Shown: in pieces, positions 23,301-33,089 of the stretch
Position numbering within the stretch: the first letter of the stretch is position 1
Layout of the letters: every line of letters begins with the position of its first letter
DNA from: Chrysaora quinquecirrha
Taxonomy: Eukaryota; Cnidaria; Scyphozoa; Semaeostomeae; Pelagiidae
Direction of reading: 5' to 3'
DNA length: 64,000 bases
NCBI GenBank assembly: GCA_014526335.1
Contig: JACTAT010000218.1
Location: forward strand, 209,082-273,081
Program-made: the position numbers and the translations under genes
The notes under the pieces: generated by a model
What the model was told of the DNA's origin: nothing
The model's database searches: none
The model's input: only the letters and a program-made list of their open reading frames with translations

Positions 23301-23622
23301 TTTAGGCGCCCTGAAGTACAGTACAAGGCTTCTTATAAACCAACGGTTTCTTATAAAAAAAACGTGTAATAGATAAGCACTTACCAGGAGAGAAAGATTG
23401 CCTTTCTTGTGTGCCGCCACCACGTGGATGACCTCCAACACCAACAGTAGGGAACGAGTGAGCAATGTACTCGGGGATGGTTGTCTGCTGCTGCTGTATT
23501 TGGCCTGTTGTGGATCGCCTCGCGTTGAGCGAACTCAGACGACCGGTTGTTTCAATGAGCTGCCTAACCACCTCGTCTTCTTCTTGTGTCTCGAGTGCCT
23601 GACTATATCTTTGTGCTGCCAT
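20335..23622 (-). CDS. zinc-finger/HECT E3 ubiquitin ligase, two exons, apparently intact
   Basis: Exon 1 runs from the ATG at 23622 to the donor G/GTAAGTGC at 23385 and contains RLSSLNARRS and a Q-rich stretch. Exon 2 starts after TTATTATAG at 22280 and ends at 20335. The phases fit, giving about 727 residues without a stop. Exon 2 opens with a basic, nuclear-signal-like RKRPGVNRKRP. Near the middle is CPIC...H-x4-C, spaced like a UBZ/Rad18-type ubiquitin-binding finger (about 21460-21620 is its neighbourhood). The rest is a HECT domain: DIGGPLREMFTLFF, FGKVTALALLHGLSGP, ATGSRFIPP, and the catalytic region VSTCSLRLTFPV with the expected Cys. HECT ligases take ubiquitin on this Cys before passing it to a substrate. 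Cnidarian genomes hold many such G2E3-like genes; here one is clearly cargo of a DNA element. Confidence 0.85.
22281..22844. other. intron 1 of the HECT-1 ligase gene (part)
   Basis: AT-rich intronic DNA between the exon-2 acceptor and the plus-strand ORF at 22845. No other gene seen. Confidence 0.6.
22845..23135 (+). CDS. small basic ORF inside HECT-1, unknown
   Basis: 96 codons from ATG at 22845 to TAA, on the opposite strand inside the HECT gene's intron. The product is basic, with STRRKRDAGKT near the start and KSRLRSRIGIKKELKGK near the end, so it could bind nucleic acid. I recognise no family. It could be an exon of a larger gene, a real small protein or chance. Confidence 0.35.
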   Translation: MSGEFTLGLPGDFSSTRRKRDAGKTIESIVRSSLVPNPSRTEGVSTYNLSDIMARSSVNQPQVGLKSRLRSRIGIKKELKGKQLVIRSSTFPTAHA

Positions 23623-23712
23623 GATGTTCAATGATCACCGAGATGGCGATATTCAAGATTTGCCCAAAAGGTCTGTTGACTGCTGTGCTGAGCATTGAGC
23701 AGATTGATTACT

Positions 23713-24060
23713 GGTCATTCCCGCAGCTTCCGTTTACGTGACCAGCCCCAGTGACGCAGTTGCCATGACAGCTCTTTACTTGCGATATGATTTTTGTGTC
23801 ACACGAATTTGATTGATTTTTTTGTGTCACACAAACTTTCGATTGAATTTTTTGTGTCACACAAACTTCCGATTGAATTTTTTGTGTCACACAAATTTTT
23901 GATAGATTTTTGTGTCAAACACATTTATGATTGAACTTGTTGTGTCACATAAGTTTGTTATTGATTTTTTTGTGTTACACAAATTTGTGATTGATGTCGA
24001 CAAAAACGAAAGATCGATCAACAAAAATGAAAGATCAATTGACAAAAATGAAAGATCGAT
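23713..24060. repeat. HECT-1 right subterminal tandem repeats
   Basis: Inverted copy of the left arrays: 31-33-bp TTTTTTGTGTCACACAAA units from 23790 to 23990, then GAAAGATCGATCGACAAAAA units from 24005 to about 24090. Two units differ from the left arm by single bases. Confidence 0.92.
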
Positions 24061-24156
24061 CGACAAAAATGAAAGATCGATCGACAAAAATATGAAAGTT
24101 GGCATCACAAAATTTTATATTTTTGGCCGCTTTGGCGCACCATAGTTTCACGTCTA

Positions 24157-26615
24157 ATGGCAGCACTAATGGAAGCATTATGCCAGGATAGAATTGCAGA
24201 TTCCTCGGATGCCTTAATAACCGTTGTTCACGAGATAGCAAATTATCGTTTTTTTAAAAGACCAAACTCTAGGAGCAGTGATGGAGAGGAAATAAGAAAG
24301 AACAAGGAAGCTGCGAGAGCGAAGTGGATAAAAATTGTGTGCAGGACAAGAGTAAAAGATGTAGATCTGGATCGTCAGTTTTGTCCAAATTCTTTCACTT
24401 ACGTGAAATTCATTTTGATCCAGACGATGTTGATGTCTTCCCAACACGGAAGGTCTTTCAAACTGGAAGCATCCCAAGGAAAAATCTGCCAAAGAAGTCA
24501 CTTGAGATGGAGGGTGTACAAGAGAGGGGAATTGTGGAACGAATACAGTTTGAATCTACTACTACTCAGTCGAAGACAGTTTATGAGTCCTTACAAGCAG
24601 TGAAAAAGAGCCTAGGGAGAATGAAGCTACAGCCATGGCGTGCAGAGACAAATGAAGATTTTATAAACTTGATTCTTGATGACACAGAGCTATCTTTACC
24701 AAACTTCTTGATCACAATCCGCAATGAAAATCAGCTGAGTGCAGCATGTTTTTATTTTGGCTGGAGGATACTACCAGTTGATAACTTAGATTTACAGAAT
24801 AACTCCTTAAGACAAATTTTCTAATTTTTGTCACAGTGTGATATTTGTTGCGGCTTAGGTAGTTATATTTCTACTTCATTCAAGGAACAATTTTGCATGC
24901 TGTTCCAAAAAAGCCAATCATAAATACTTGCTGTGACCCATTTTCAGTGTCTAGATTATTGAGAAGTAAAGGTTGCTCAACAATTTTGTTCCCAAATGTT
25001 GTGGATAGCAGCAGTTGTAATAATAAACAAACATCACAAATGCAAAAGTTGTAATAATAACAGCATAATAATAGCAGCAGTTGTAATAATAAACAAACAT
25101 CACAAATGCAAAAGCAGTCGGTCTCAAAAGTGGTTCCTGCAAAGGACAAAGCCCCATTATCTGCATGTAGCCAACAGAAACTTATTGTTACTGTCAAGGC
25201 AAGTAGACTGAAATGTAGAGAAGTGGAGAATGAGCTGTTTAAGATCAAACGGGAAATAAAATGTCATGGAATAGAAGATGATAATGACCTTCATGGAGAT
25301 TTAAGATCAATTGTGGGGAATTCAGATTTAAATACCAGCCCTCTGATGAAGTTGGTCTGGGAGGAGCAACAAAAGCTCAGTTCAATATCTCCAAAGGGGG
25401 ACGCTATCATCCCCAGTTCATTGGATTCTGTCTATCATTGCAAGCCGAGAGGTCTAGTGCATACGATGAAGTATCTGAAGTCCTTATTTTGCCAAGTCAG
25501 AGATGCCTACGAAACTATAAGCATACTTTCAAAGCTAGACCTGGTATAGTAAAGGAAAATATCAGAAAGCTTGCTTCCCTCACCAATAATTACCAACAAG
25601 GCCAACAATATGTTGGTATTTTATTTGTGGAGATGAAAATTCACAGCAATCTAGTTTTGGATAAAGTATCTGGGCAGCTTATCGAATTTGTTGACCTGGG
25701 AGATCCAGTAATTGACTATGTCTCATTTGATGGTGAAAATGAGATTGCACAATATGCTCTGGTTTTTATGTTAAGAGTTTTATGCACAAATTTAAGGCTG
25801 TTTTCAGCTACCATTTAACAGATTCTGCTTGTTCAACTGTTTTCCAATTGTGGCCATTATTCTGGCAAGCTGTCTTTTGCCTTAAACATGTACTTAATTT
25901 AAAAGTTCTTTTTGTAGTCTGTGAGGGAGCATCACAAAACCGAAAATTTTTGAAACTCTATAAAAATCTTCAAGGAACCAGCAGTAGTGAAGAAAAAGTG
26001 AATTTTGTTATTTCACTGTCAATCTAGCTGCTACAAATCACGAAACATTTTTTTGGTCTGATATTCCACATCTCATGAAAACTACAAGGAATTTTCTAAA
26101 AAGTGCACAAGACTTATGTGGAATGAAGGAGAATTCATCATTTGGAGCCATATTGCAAAAGCTATATCCTGTGATCAACAAAATCAGCTTCATCATCTTC
26201 ACAAAGTAGGCCCCGATCATATACGTGTCACGCCATATGGAAAGATGAGAGTTTCTTTTGCTATTCAAGTGTGAAGTAAGAGTATGTCATTGGTATTGAG
26301 GCATTATTTCCAAGACAACGAGGGAGAAGAAACTGCCAAGCTGTATTTATTAGTAAATGATCTATTGGACATGTGCATTGTTCAACACTAACAGCACATA
26401 TACATGAGAGAAATGAAAACATAAAGCCCTACACCTCTGTTGATGACAAAAGATTAATGTGGATGAAAGATGTATTTCTTGCTTACTTGAAAAAATGGAA
26501 AGATCATGTGGAGAGTCGATTTGGAAACTATTCTAAGGAATAAAGATAAAAAATGTTTATGTCTCAGCAGACTTATGAGGGCTACAACATCACCATCAAT
26601 TTAACAATGGATATT
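24157..26615 (+). pseudogene. P-element-type THAP transposase, decayed
   Basis: A plus-strand series of frames gives HFDPDDVDVFPTRKV with GSIPRKNLPKKS (end of a THAP region), GGRYHPQFIGFCLSLQ and LPSQRCLRNYKH, then LVLDKVSGQLIEFVDLGD, ALVFMLRVLCTNL, VVCEGASQNRKFLKLY, HFFWSDIPHLMKTTRNFL, and MSQQTYEGYNITINL near the end. This order is that of P-element/THAP9 transposases. The second catalytic position, normally SDGAS, reads CEGAS, and stops and frameshifts separate the blocks from about 25800 onward. Homology stops at about 26610, before the C-terminus. A repeated block of about 45 bp near 25015-25110 (CAGCAGTTGTAATAATAAAC) is an extra local duplication. Confidence 0.82.
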
Positions 26616-26761
26616 ATAAAATATATCCTAGAGAATGGATTAAAGCTTTTAAGGCTTTTAATCTTGTCCAACTAACGCCTATTTCGCTTCTGCAATGTGT
26701 TAATGGTGCACGTTTTATGATAACAGAATTGGCATCTTGTAGGAGTTTCGGTCTTCTACTA

Positions 26762-27715
26762 TTAGTTACTGATACTAGGGCTTGGTAGATTCTTTGCTGA
26801 CTCAAGCTCTGTGACAGTAGTATTCTCCTCATCCAATAATTTATCGCCGACATTGACTTCATCTTCGCCAGGCTGGATATCCAATGGACCTGCTTCACTA
26901 TCTTCTTTTTCATGAGGCTTTTTGATTGCTTCCTTTGGACCAGTTAATTTTTTCATCAGCTTCAAATAGAATGTTTTCAATTAGAAATAGTAACAACTAT
27001 AGGAAAGATACAATACACTGAGCCTCTGCAGGTACGTGTATTGCACATATAGCAGTCTCACTCGCCCTTTGGTAAAATTTTTTCATGTTACAAAATTTCC
27101 TAGCAGTCTATGGGAGTGGGACGGGGTATAAACATTCACACTGGGAAGTTTTCCCTTGTCGGAGAGAAGATTGACTCAATTTTCTGTATAGAAATCACTT
27201 TCAGCGAGTCATTTTGATTATCGCTATTTTTGGAGAGTGGAATGGCTGCAAATATTCAAAGTTAGCACTTTTGGTAAATGTTTTGCATTAATGTCTTATT
27301 GAATACCGGCTGTTCTAAAATAACAATAGATGAAAGAAGAACTCACCATCCTTTTGTCACAACCACTCGGCTCCACTGTTTGTTTTGGGTTGTAAACAGA
27401 GGGCACGACATCCCGTCATAAGAATCGTTTTGTGTTTTCTGCTTTAAATCCAGGAAGAGAGGAGACTGCTCTTGTAAAATCATCATCTACGAAATGTTCT
27501 GAACACAAGACTGGACCAGCAGTATTCTTAGATTCGTCGAAATCAACGCGATGTAGTTTTACAAACTTTCCCCTTTTTTTTGGATTTCTGTATTCTTTGG
27601 GAAATGATGTAAAGTTACCTAAGGCATAGAACTTTGGTTTTTGCAACTTTCTAAGTTTGGTAAGCCAGCACAACAAATTTTTCCTCCGTAGCTGAAATTT
27701 TTAGCCATGATTTGG
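26762..27715 (-). pseudogene. THAP-domain fragment with a possible downstream acidic exon
   Basis: A minus-strand ATG at about 27708 starts MAKNFSYGGKICC; after a shift the frame 27676-27416 gives FTSFPKEYRNPKKRGKF, VLCSEHFVDDDF and SLPGFK. This is a THAP zinc finger (C..C, then CSEH, then an F) in two frames, so broken by a small indel near 27640. A second minus-strand open stretch at 26980-26762 is Glu/Asp/Lys-rich and could be a later exon, but I see no firm link. Confidence 0.55.
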
Positions 27716-27719
27716 CAAA

Positions 27720-28510
27720 ACTCTTGGTGAGTGTTAGTATTTTATAATAAATTTAATAAATTGTACAAAAGTTAAAAGAAGGTCTTGCTTACTACAAGCA
27801 AAGCAAGTCTTCTTATTATGCGAACTTCAGAGGCAGAAGCCAAGATCATTAGTGAAACAAATGGAGGAAAAGTGACTTAAAAATGTCTCCACCCATAACA
27901 TCTATATTTTCTTTCCCTATTTTAAGAATATTATTCACACAAATATTTGTGCCCAAGTTACGAAGCTTCCTTTTGGTCATTACAAAACTTCCTTTTGGTC
28001 ATCACAATCATTGCTTCAGACAAGTGAGAAAAAAATCTGCAAAAATCTGTTTTATTTTATTCAAGCATATCTGAAGAGAAAATGCTAAAAATTTAATACA
28101 TTTCTACATCCTAGAAGAAAAAATGGAAATTGCTCACTTCTATAAGGAGTATGAACTGAAGAAGGAACTGGACACAAACACTTTACGTCACAGAGGTCTG
28201 AATCGCAGCGGTCTGACTGCGTTCCGTTGGGGGACACTTTTTGATTAGAGTGGGTGTAATAAAACCCCAATTTCCCAAGAAATTACTTCACAGACGAAAA
28301 ACCAAGCTACACCATCGTCATCAGCAAGGTTTGTTTCATAGAATTTGTGAATAAAAATTTTTGCATCATAAACCTGCAAAAAGCTGCAAACAACAGTCTA
28401 GTCTTGGTAAATCGTACATTTCCATTGAAATTCAAAGAAACGATTGCTGAAGCATGTCAGAAAGGGATGCTGGATGTATCAAATCAGGAACAGCTAAACG
28501 AATTTAAAAA
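27720..28510. other. no gene recognised
   Basis: AT-rich spacer. A plus-strand open stretch at about 28390-28520 (VLVNRTFPLKFKETIAEACQ) could be a terminal exon of something, but there is no recognisable family. Confidence 0.4.
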
Positions 28511-28514
28511 ACAA

Positions 28515-29495
28515 TAAAAACAAAGCATTTAAATTACACTTTCGCCATTTTCAAAAAAGAGTCCGATTCTAATGTTTTCCTCCAAAAACTCAACGCCTTG
28601 CATCCGTCTCTAAAATTTACTTTCAAAAAGGAGCAAAACAACTCTCTTTGCCGTTTCTCGAAGTCTTTGTTGAAAACACTGCTACTGGATTTCTCACCAG
28701 TATATATAGGAAACCAACCTTTAGCGGCCTCTATACACGGTGGGATTCCTTTAGTCCAAAACAGAGGAAAATTAACCTCATCAACACGCTACTTCATCGG
28801 GCACTTATGATTTGCTCTAAATCTCGGCTTGATTCGGAATTGGATAAAATACGGTCTTTTCTCATTGAAAACGGTTACCCTGAGGACGTCATTTCGGATT
28901 TTTTTCGCAAGAAGATTGCCAGTTTTTCGGCTGATAAAAAGTATGGTCCGCAAAAGTGCCCTGTTTACCTAAAAATGCCTTGGATAGGAAACGTCTCATT
29001 GCGATTCGAAAGTCAAATTAAAAAGGCCATTACTAAGTGCTTCGCTGCTGCCAACCCTCGGTTAGTTTTTGGCACTCGGAAAGTTCGACCATCCATTCAA
29101 AAGGATTGCGTACCTACCACACACAAAAGTTTAGTCATTTATGAATTCTCGTGCCAGTGTGATGCCAGGTACGTAGGTCGTACATCCCAGAGATTATGTG
29201 ATAGGATAAAGCAGCATGTCCCTACTAACATTCAACTGCATAGTTTTCGGCAAAGAGAGCAACCACACCGTTGGTCTAAACAACAACCTAGTCTTGAACA
29301 TGATTCTGCCATAGGACAACATCTTCTTGATAACCCGATTTGTGCGGAAAATTACAGCAAGGATTTTTCAGAATCATTGGCAAAGCAAGATCTTTGTTTC
29401 ACTTAGGGGTTTTGGAATCTGTCTACATCAAAACCAAAAGGCCGGTTCTGTGTAGACAGAAAGAATTCCTTTTCTCACTTGGACTCTTCAAATAA
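28515..29495 (+). pseudogene. Penelope-like element fragment: RT end plus GIY-YIG endonuclease
   Basis: The frame gives PFLEVFVENTATGFLTSIYR, then PTFSGLYTRWDSFSPKQRK, CPVYLKMPWIGNVSLRF, and YEFSCQCDARYVGRTSQRL with DRIKQH, the GIY-YIG nuclease core; it closes with a run ending FSLGLFK and TAA at 29493-29495. The RT catalytic core is missing. One-base frameshifts are visible near 28649 and 29390. It belongs to a different Penelope-like lineage from the intact element at 47.3-51.5 kb, since the linker and nuclease motifs differ. Confidence 0.82.
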
Positions 29496-29660
29496 TTCAT
29501 TGGTCTTCCCGCTGTATCCGACCAGCTGATTGGTGTTTAAAACACAATGCCAATTCAGCTTCTCGTTCTTTCTGATTGGTGCATTTTGAGCCGCATCTGG
29601 GTATAAATTTTTCTTTATCTAAAAATTCAAAATGTAAATAATCCCTTATAAAATTGTAAT
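29496..29660. other. 3' tail of the Penelope-like fragment, unassigned
   Basis: No gene. A possible 3' untranslated region of the preceding element. Confidence 0.35.
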
Positions 29661-29669
29661 ATTACCTCA

Positions 29670-31110
29670 GCTAAACAACATCATCAAAGGTAGTAATTTT
29701 CAAGCCAACTGGGGGAGTTGCAAAGGATACGACTTGAAATTCATTTCCAACAATCTCAATTTATCACCAAAGGTATTATTTATGAGTATTATTAATGAGC
29801 ATAAATCTTTGTTTAACACAATCCCAAATGCTGAAATTGCAACGAAATGAAAAACCTAGCAAAATTCATTTCAATAATTTATTCAGGCTCAAGAGCATCT
29901 TATGAAATGCATAGCTGAGTATGCACCAAAATTGCTAGTTGGAGAGGTATGTGGATACAAAAACAACTTTGATCTTTTTTAGGTGATAAATATTATATAA
30001 TGTATATTACAAGGAAAATATTTTAAGAAATAAATTCTTCAATTGCAGATGTCAAAAAGAAATTTCATTGCAATGCCCACGCTGTTTCTTGAAAGGTTAT
30101 TAAAACAGCATATTATGAATATGCAATTTGGACCAGGATTCCATAAGAAATATTCAATCATTCCAACAGGACTTTCAGGTAAGATAAGTATTGGTTGCAC
30201 TGCATAAGTATTTCAATGCATCTGTAATTTGATTGAGGTTTCAAATGATTTTTAACCAAATTTCTTTATTTCACTCCACACCAGGAAAATGACATGTATT
30301 TGATGACACCAGTTGTGCAGTATAACAGTGCTTCAAGGAAGCGAAACTGGGCAATTGTTGTAAGTAACAGATGTCAATTAAAGCATATCAAATTAATGGA
30401 AACTACTAATTGAGAGGGGCTTTGAGATTTCACGGGTCCCAAGTTTTGCCAATTTTGCCCTTGGGTTTTCGGGTTTTTCCAAAAAATTATGCAGGTTTCC
30501 AGGTCAAGTATATTTAACTTGCAATGGGTTTTGCCATTTTTCTAGCTAGGTTTTCGGGTATTGTAGTATAAATGTGCGGGTTCTCGGATGTTAAACCTCA
30601 CAAAGGATACCAATGTGTAAAATTCTTAGAAAAGTTGTTGAAATAAAGGTCATTTGGGTTTTCGTGTTTGTCCCAATTTTTTCCTGGGTTTTCGGATTTT
30701 GATACCCCCAAAGCTCCCCTCCTGATTAAATACATATATTTTTCTCTCTGAAATTATTTTGAAGCAACATTTCTTTAGGTTGGAATCATACAACAGCAAA
30801 CAAAGAAAAACATGCTAATGTTATTGAACCCTCTTGGAGATGATACTTGAGATTTAATCAATAAAGTGAAGTAAGTAGATTAATGTCAAATATTCTTATT
30901 ATGAAATTCAATCTGAATTACTATTTAATTCAAAATTAAAATTAAAAGTATTTCAGGTATTACTATTCAAGGATAACAAATATAAAGAAATGGAGAATTA
31001 TGACCAATAATACCTTTGCAACATTGAAAAATAAGGTAACATTATATTTATGTTTTTAGTATGCCCTTCAGATTATAACAAACAAATTTATTTAAAACCA
31101 GGTATGTGCT
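29670..31110 (+). other. series of exon-like blocks, unrecognised gene
   Basis: Open blocks bounded by splice signals lie at 29887-29946 (CAG/ before, /GTATGTGG after; reads AQEHLMKCIAEYAPKLLVGE), 30049-30178 (TTGCAG/ before, /GTAAGATA after; reads MPTLFLERLLKQHIMNMQF), near 30285-30360, near 30779-30868 and near 30958-31033. The later blocks include KRNWAIVVGIIQQQT and YYYSRITNIKKW. The pattern of W-x-x-V-V near the C-terminal side recalls Ulp1-type cysteine proteases, but no catalytic triad is convincing. One internal stop (after NPLGDDT) and a phase mismatch before the third block suggest decay. Between blocks, 30420-30720 is a degenerate GGGTTTTCGGG-rich stretch. Confidence 0.35.
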
Positions 31111-31580
31111 GCTCTTATCTAGAAGAGAATCAACAAGGTTAAAGAAGGCACAGCACGGTTGCCCTAATTGATACTATTATTAAACTAGTATTGTCGTCTG
31201 ATAATAGACAATAAACTGACTGGCTCTATTGTGTAGTGCAGAGAATCATTGTCATGACTAACTTGCTTTCAAATTTAAAGTGATTGAATAAGGCATTTTT
31301 GCACTGCCTTAGCCTTGTTGTTCCCCTTCCAAAGGATAAATGTTTAAGCATTATAATCATGTGTTAATTTGATTGCAAATTGTTTCAAATATTACACTAA
31401 AATATTTATCAGATTAACCTTGAGAAAGGAAGGCTTTGGATTCTTAACATAATTTTGGATCAAGTTCATTGGATGGAGAGGAGTATATTGATGATGATAA
31501 TGATTTAACACAATTTTCAGAAGAGAATAAACTGTATTAGTCTGTATGTTCTTTATTCTAATTTAGGTTGAAGTTTTTCA
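31111..31580. other. no gene recognised
   Basis: AT-rich spacer. Nothing supported. Confidence 0.45.
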
Positions 31581-31582
31581 TA

Positions 31583-31728
31583 TTTAATGGGACCATTTAG
31601 GCCCTAGCCTAAATGTACGCTAACGCCCAGGTCTAGTTTCCAGTCTTCTTGAGTAAAGGGCTGAAAGTCTTCCTCTTTCTCGGCAAGGAACTGCCACTTG
31701 GTCAAGCTTTCCAGATCAATAGAAGATT
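31583..31728. repeat. interspersed repeat, interrupted copy (left part)
   Basis: From GGGACCATTTAGGCCCTA to the TAGAAGATT at 31720-31728. It is paralogous to 35583-35715 and continues at 33037-33085 after the foldback element. Confidence 0.88.
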
Positions 31729-33027
31729 CGTAATTTATAAACAGTGAGACGACCTGAATCGACCTGAAACAAGCTGAAACCATCGGAAACGACCTGAAAC
31801 CACCTGAAACGAGCCGTCAAATTTACAATCGAGGCTGAAACGACCTGAGAGGACCTGCTATCTTAGCAAGAAAGTGTTAAGGTCAAGGGATTTGTATTGT
31901 TCTTTACGCATTGTCGCATTCTTTTCTTATCACAATAGGAACACGTGTCAGTATCAAAGCGGCCATCCTTTCATCAGACACCTAATTTTCTGTGAAAGAC
32001 AGTCTATCGAATCCATAAGGGGTCATTGGACATGAGGGGTTATGATGATGGGCGGTTTTCCGGGTTTTTTCGACACTTCGAGAGCGATTTTACCAAGGGG
32101 CAATTCACTCCTCAGAAAGGTGTGTGAAATTTTTATGAAAACAAAAGGATCTCCAAGAGATTTTTGTGAAAACAAAAGGTTTTCTAGCAAAGGTGTACGA
32201 AGTTTTCGAAGAATGAATCACCCCTCGGGTTTAACAGTTATACCTTCAAAAAGTGCAGTTTTTCAATTTGTGATTTTGGTGTGGTTTTAAAGAGTTTTAA
32301 CATGTAGGTCTAGGCTTCAACTATTTTGGGTAAAAAATTGTTTTTGCGGTTTTCAAACCTCTCCCCCCCCCCTATGGCTCCATAATGGAGTTTCGGAACC
32401 AACATGTTGATCTAAAGAACTTGGGTTAAACACAAAATGCCAAATAAAAACAAAAAGAAAAGGCAAAAAAATTCAGAACCCTGGCAAAAAAAAGGTACGC
32501 TTATACCGAGGGGCAATTATTCACTCCTTGAAAATCTCGTACACCTTTACTGGAAGTCCTATTGCTTTCTTGGAATTCCCTGGAAATTCCTTTTGTTTTA
32601 ATGAAAATCTCGTACGCCTTTTTGCAGAGTGAAATGCCCCTCGGCTTATACAGTAAATGGGAATTTGTGGGAGAACGGCAACAACAAAATATCTTTATTG
32701 AAAATAGACTCCTCCTTTTGATCAGGAAATCATATCAAGTCAATCAATCAATTTTCAACAGATTAAGAACAATACCTTCCCAGAGGGATGGCCGCTTTGT
32801 TACTGACACATGTTTCTATTGTGATAAGAAAAGAATGTGACAATGCGTAAAGAACAATACAAATCGCTTCGCCTTAACACTTTGTTGCTAAGATAGCAGG
32901 TCGTCGCAGGTCGTTTCAGCCTCGATTCCAAATTTGACGGCTCGTTTCAGGTCGTTTCAGGTCGTTTCAGATGGTTTCAGCTCGTTTCAGGTCGTTTCAG
33001 TTCGTCTCACTGTTTATATAAATTACG
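31729..33027. mobile_element. non-autonomous foldback/MITE element with 9-bp target duplication
   Basis: Starts CGTAATTTATAAACAGTGAG and ends with the inverted complement (CTCACTGTTTATATAAATTACG). The inverted arms extend about 240 bp inward and contain repeats of CGACCTGAAA on one arm and TTTCAGGTCG on the other. Flanking TAGAAGATT occurs at 31720-31728 and 33028-33036. The 1.3-kb interior has no convincing ORF; parts of it (GGGGCAATTCACTCCT) are themselves repeated inversely. A 9-bp duplication fits Mutator-like elements; classification is inferred. Confidence 0.9.
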
Positions 33028-33085
33028 TAGAAGATTTGGTATTAATGTGCCATGTTGGCTTAATATTCAAAATTTGTAAACATGA
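33028..33085. repeat. interspersed repeat, interrupted copy (right part)
   Basis: Begins with the second TAGAAGATT and continues TTGGTATTAATGTGCCATG, matching ATTGGTATTAATGTGTCATG at 35720. Confidence 0.85.
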
Positions 33086-33089
33086 AGAG

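Larger units (their letters stand above)
19203..24143. mobile_element. HECT-1: DNA element with ~430-bp terminal inverted repeats
   Basis: The ends are TATGGCGCGCCAAAGCGGCC on the left and the inverted complement (one difference, GGTGCGCC) on the right. The inverted repeats cover 19203 to about 19635 and about 23713 to 24143. The flanks carry AGTTTCA at 19196-19202 and 24144-24150, a candidate 7-bp target duplication. Inside are the minus-strand HECT gene and a small plus-strand ORF; no transposase was found, so it may be mobilised in trans. The sequence of the two arms is nearly identical, which suggests recent insertion. It sits between a Polinton relic and a P-element relic. Confidence 0.85.
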
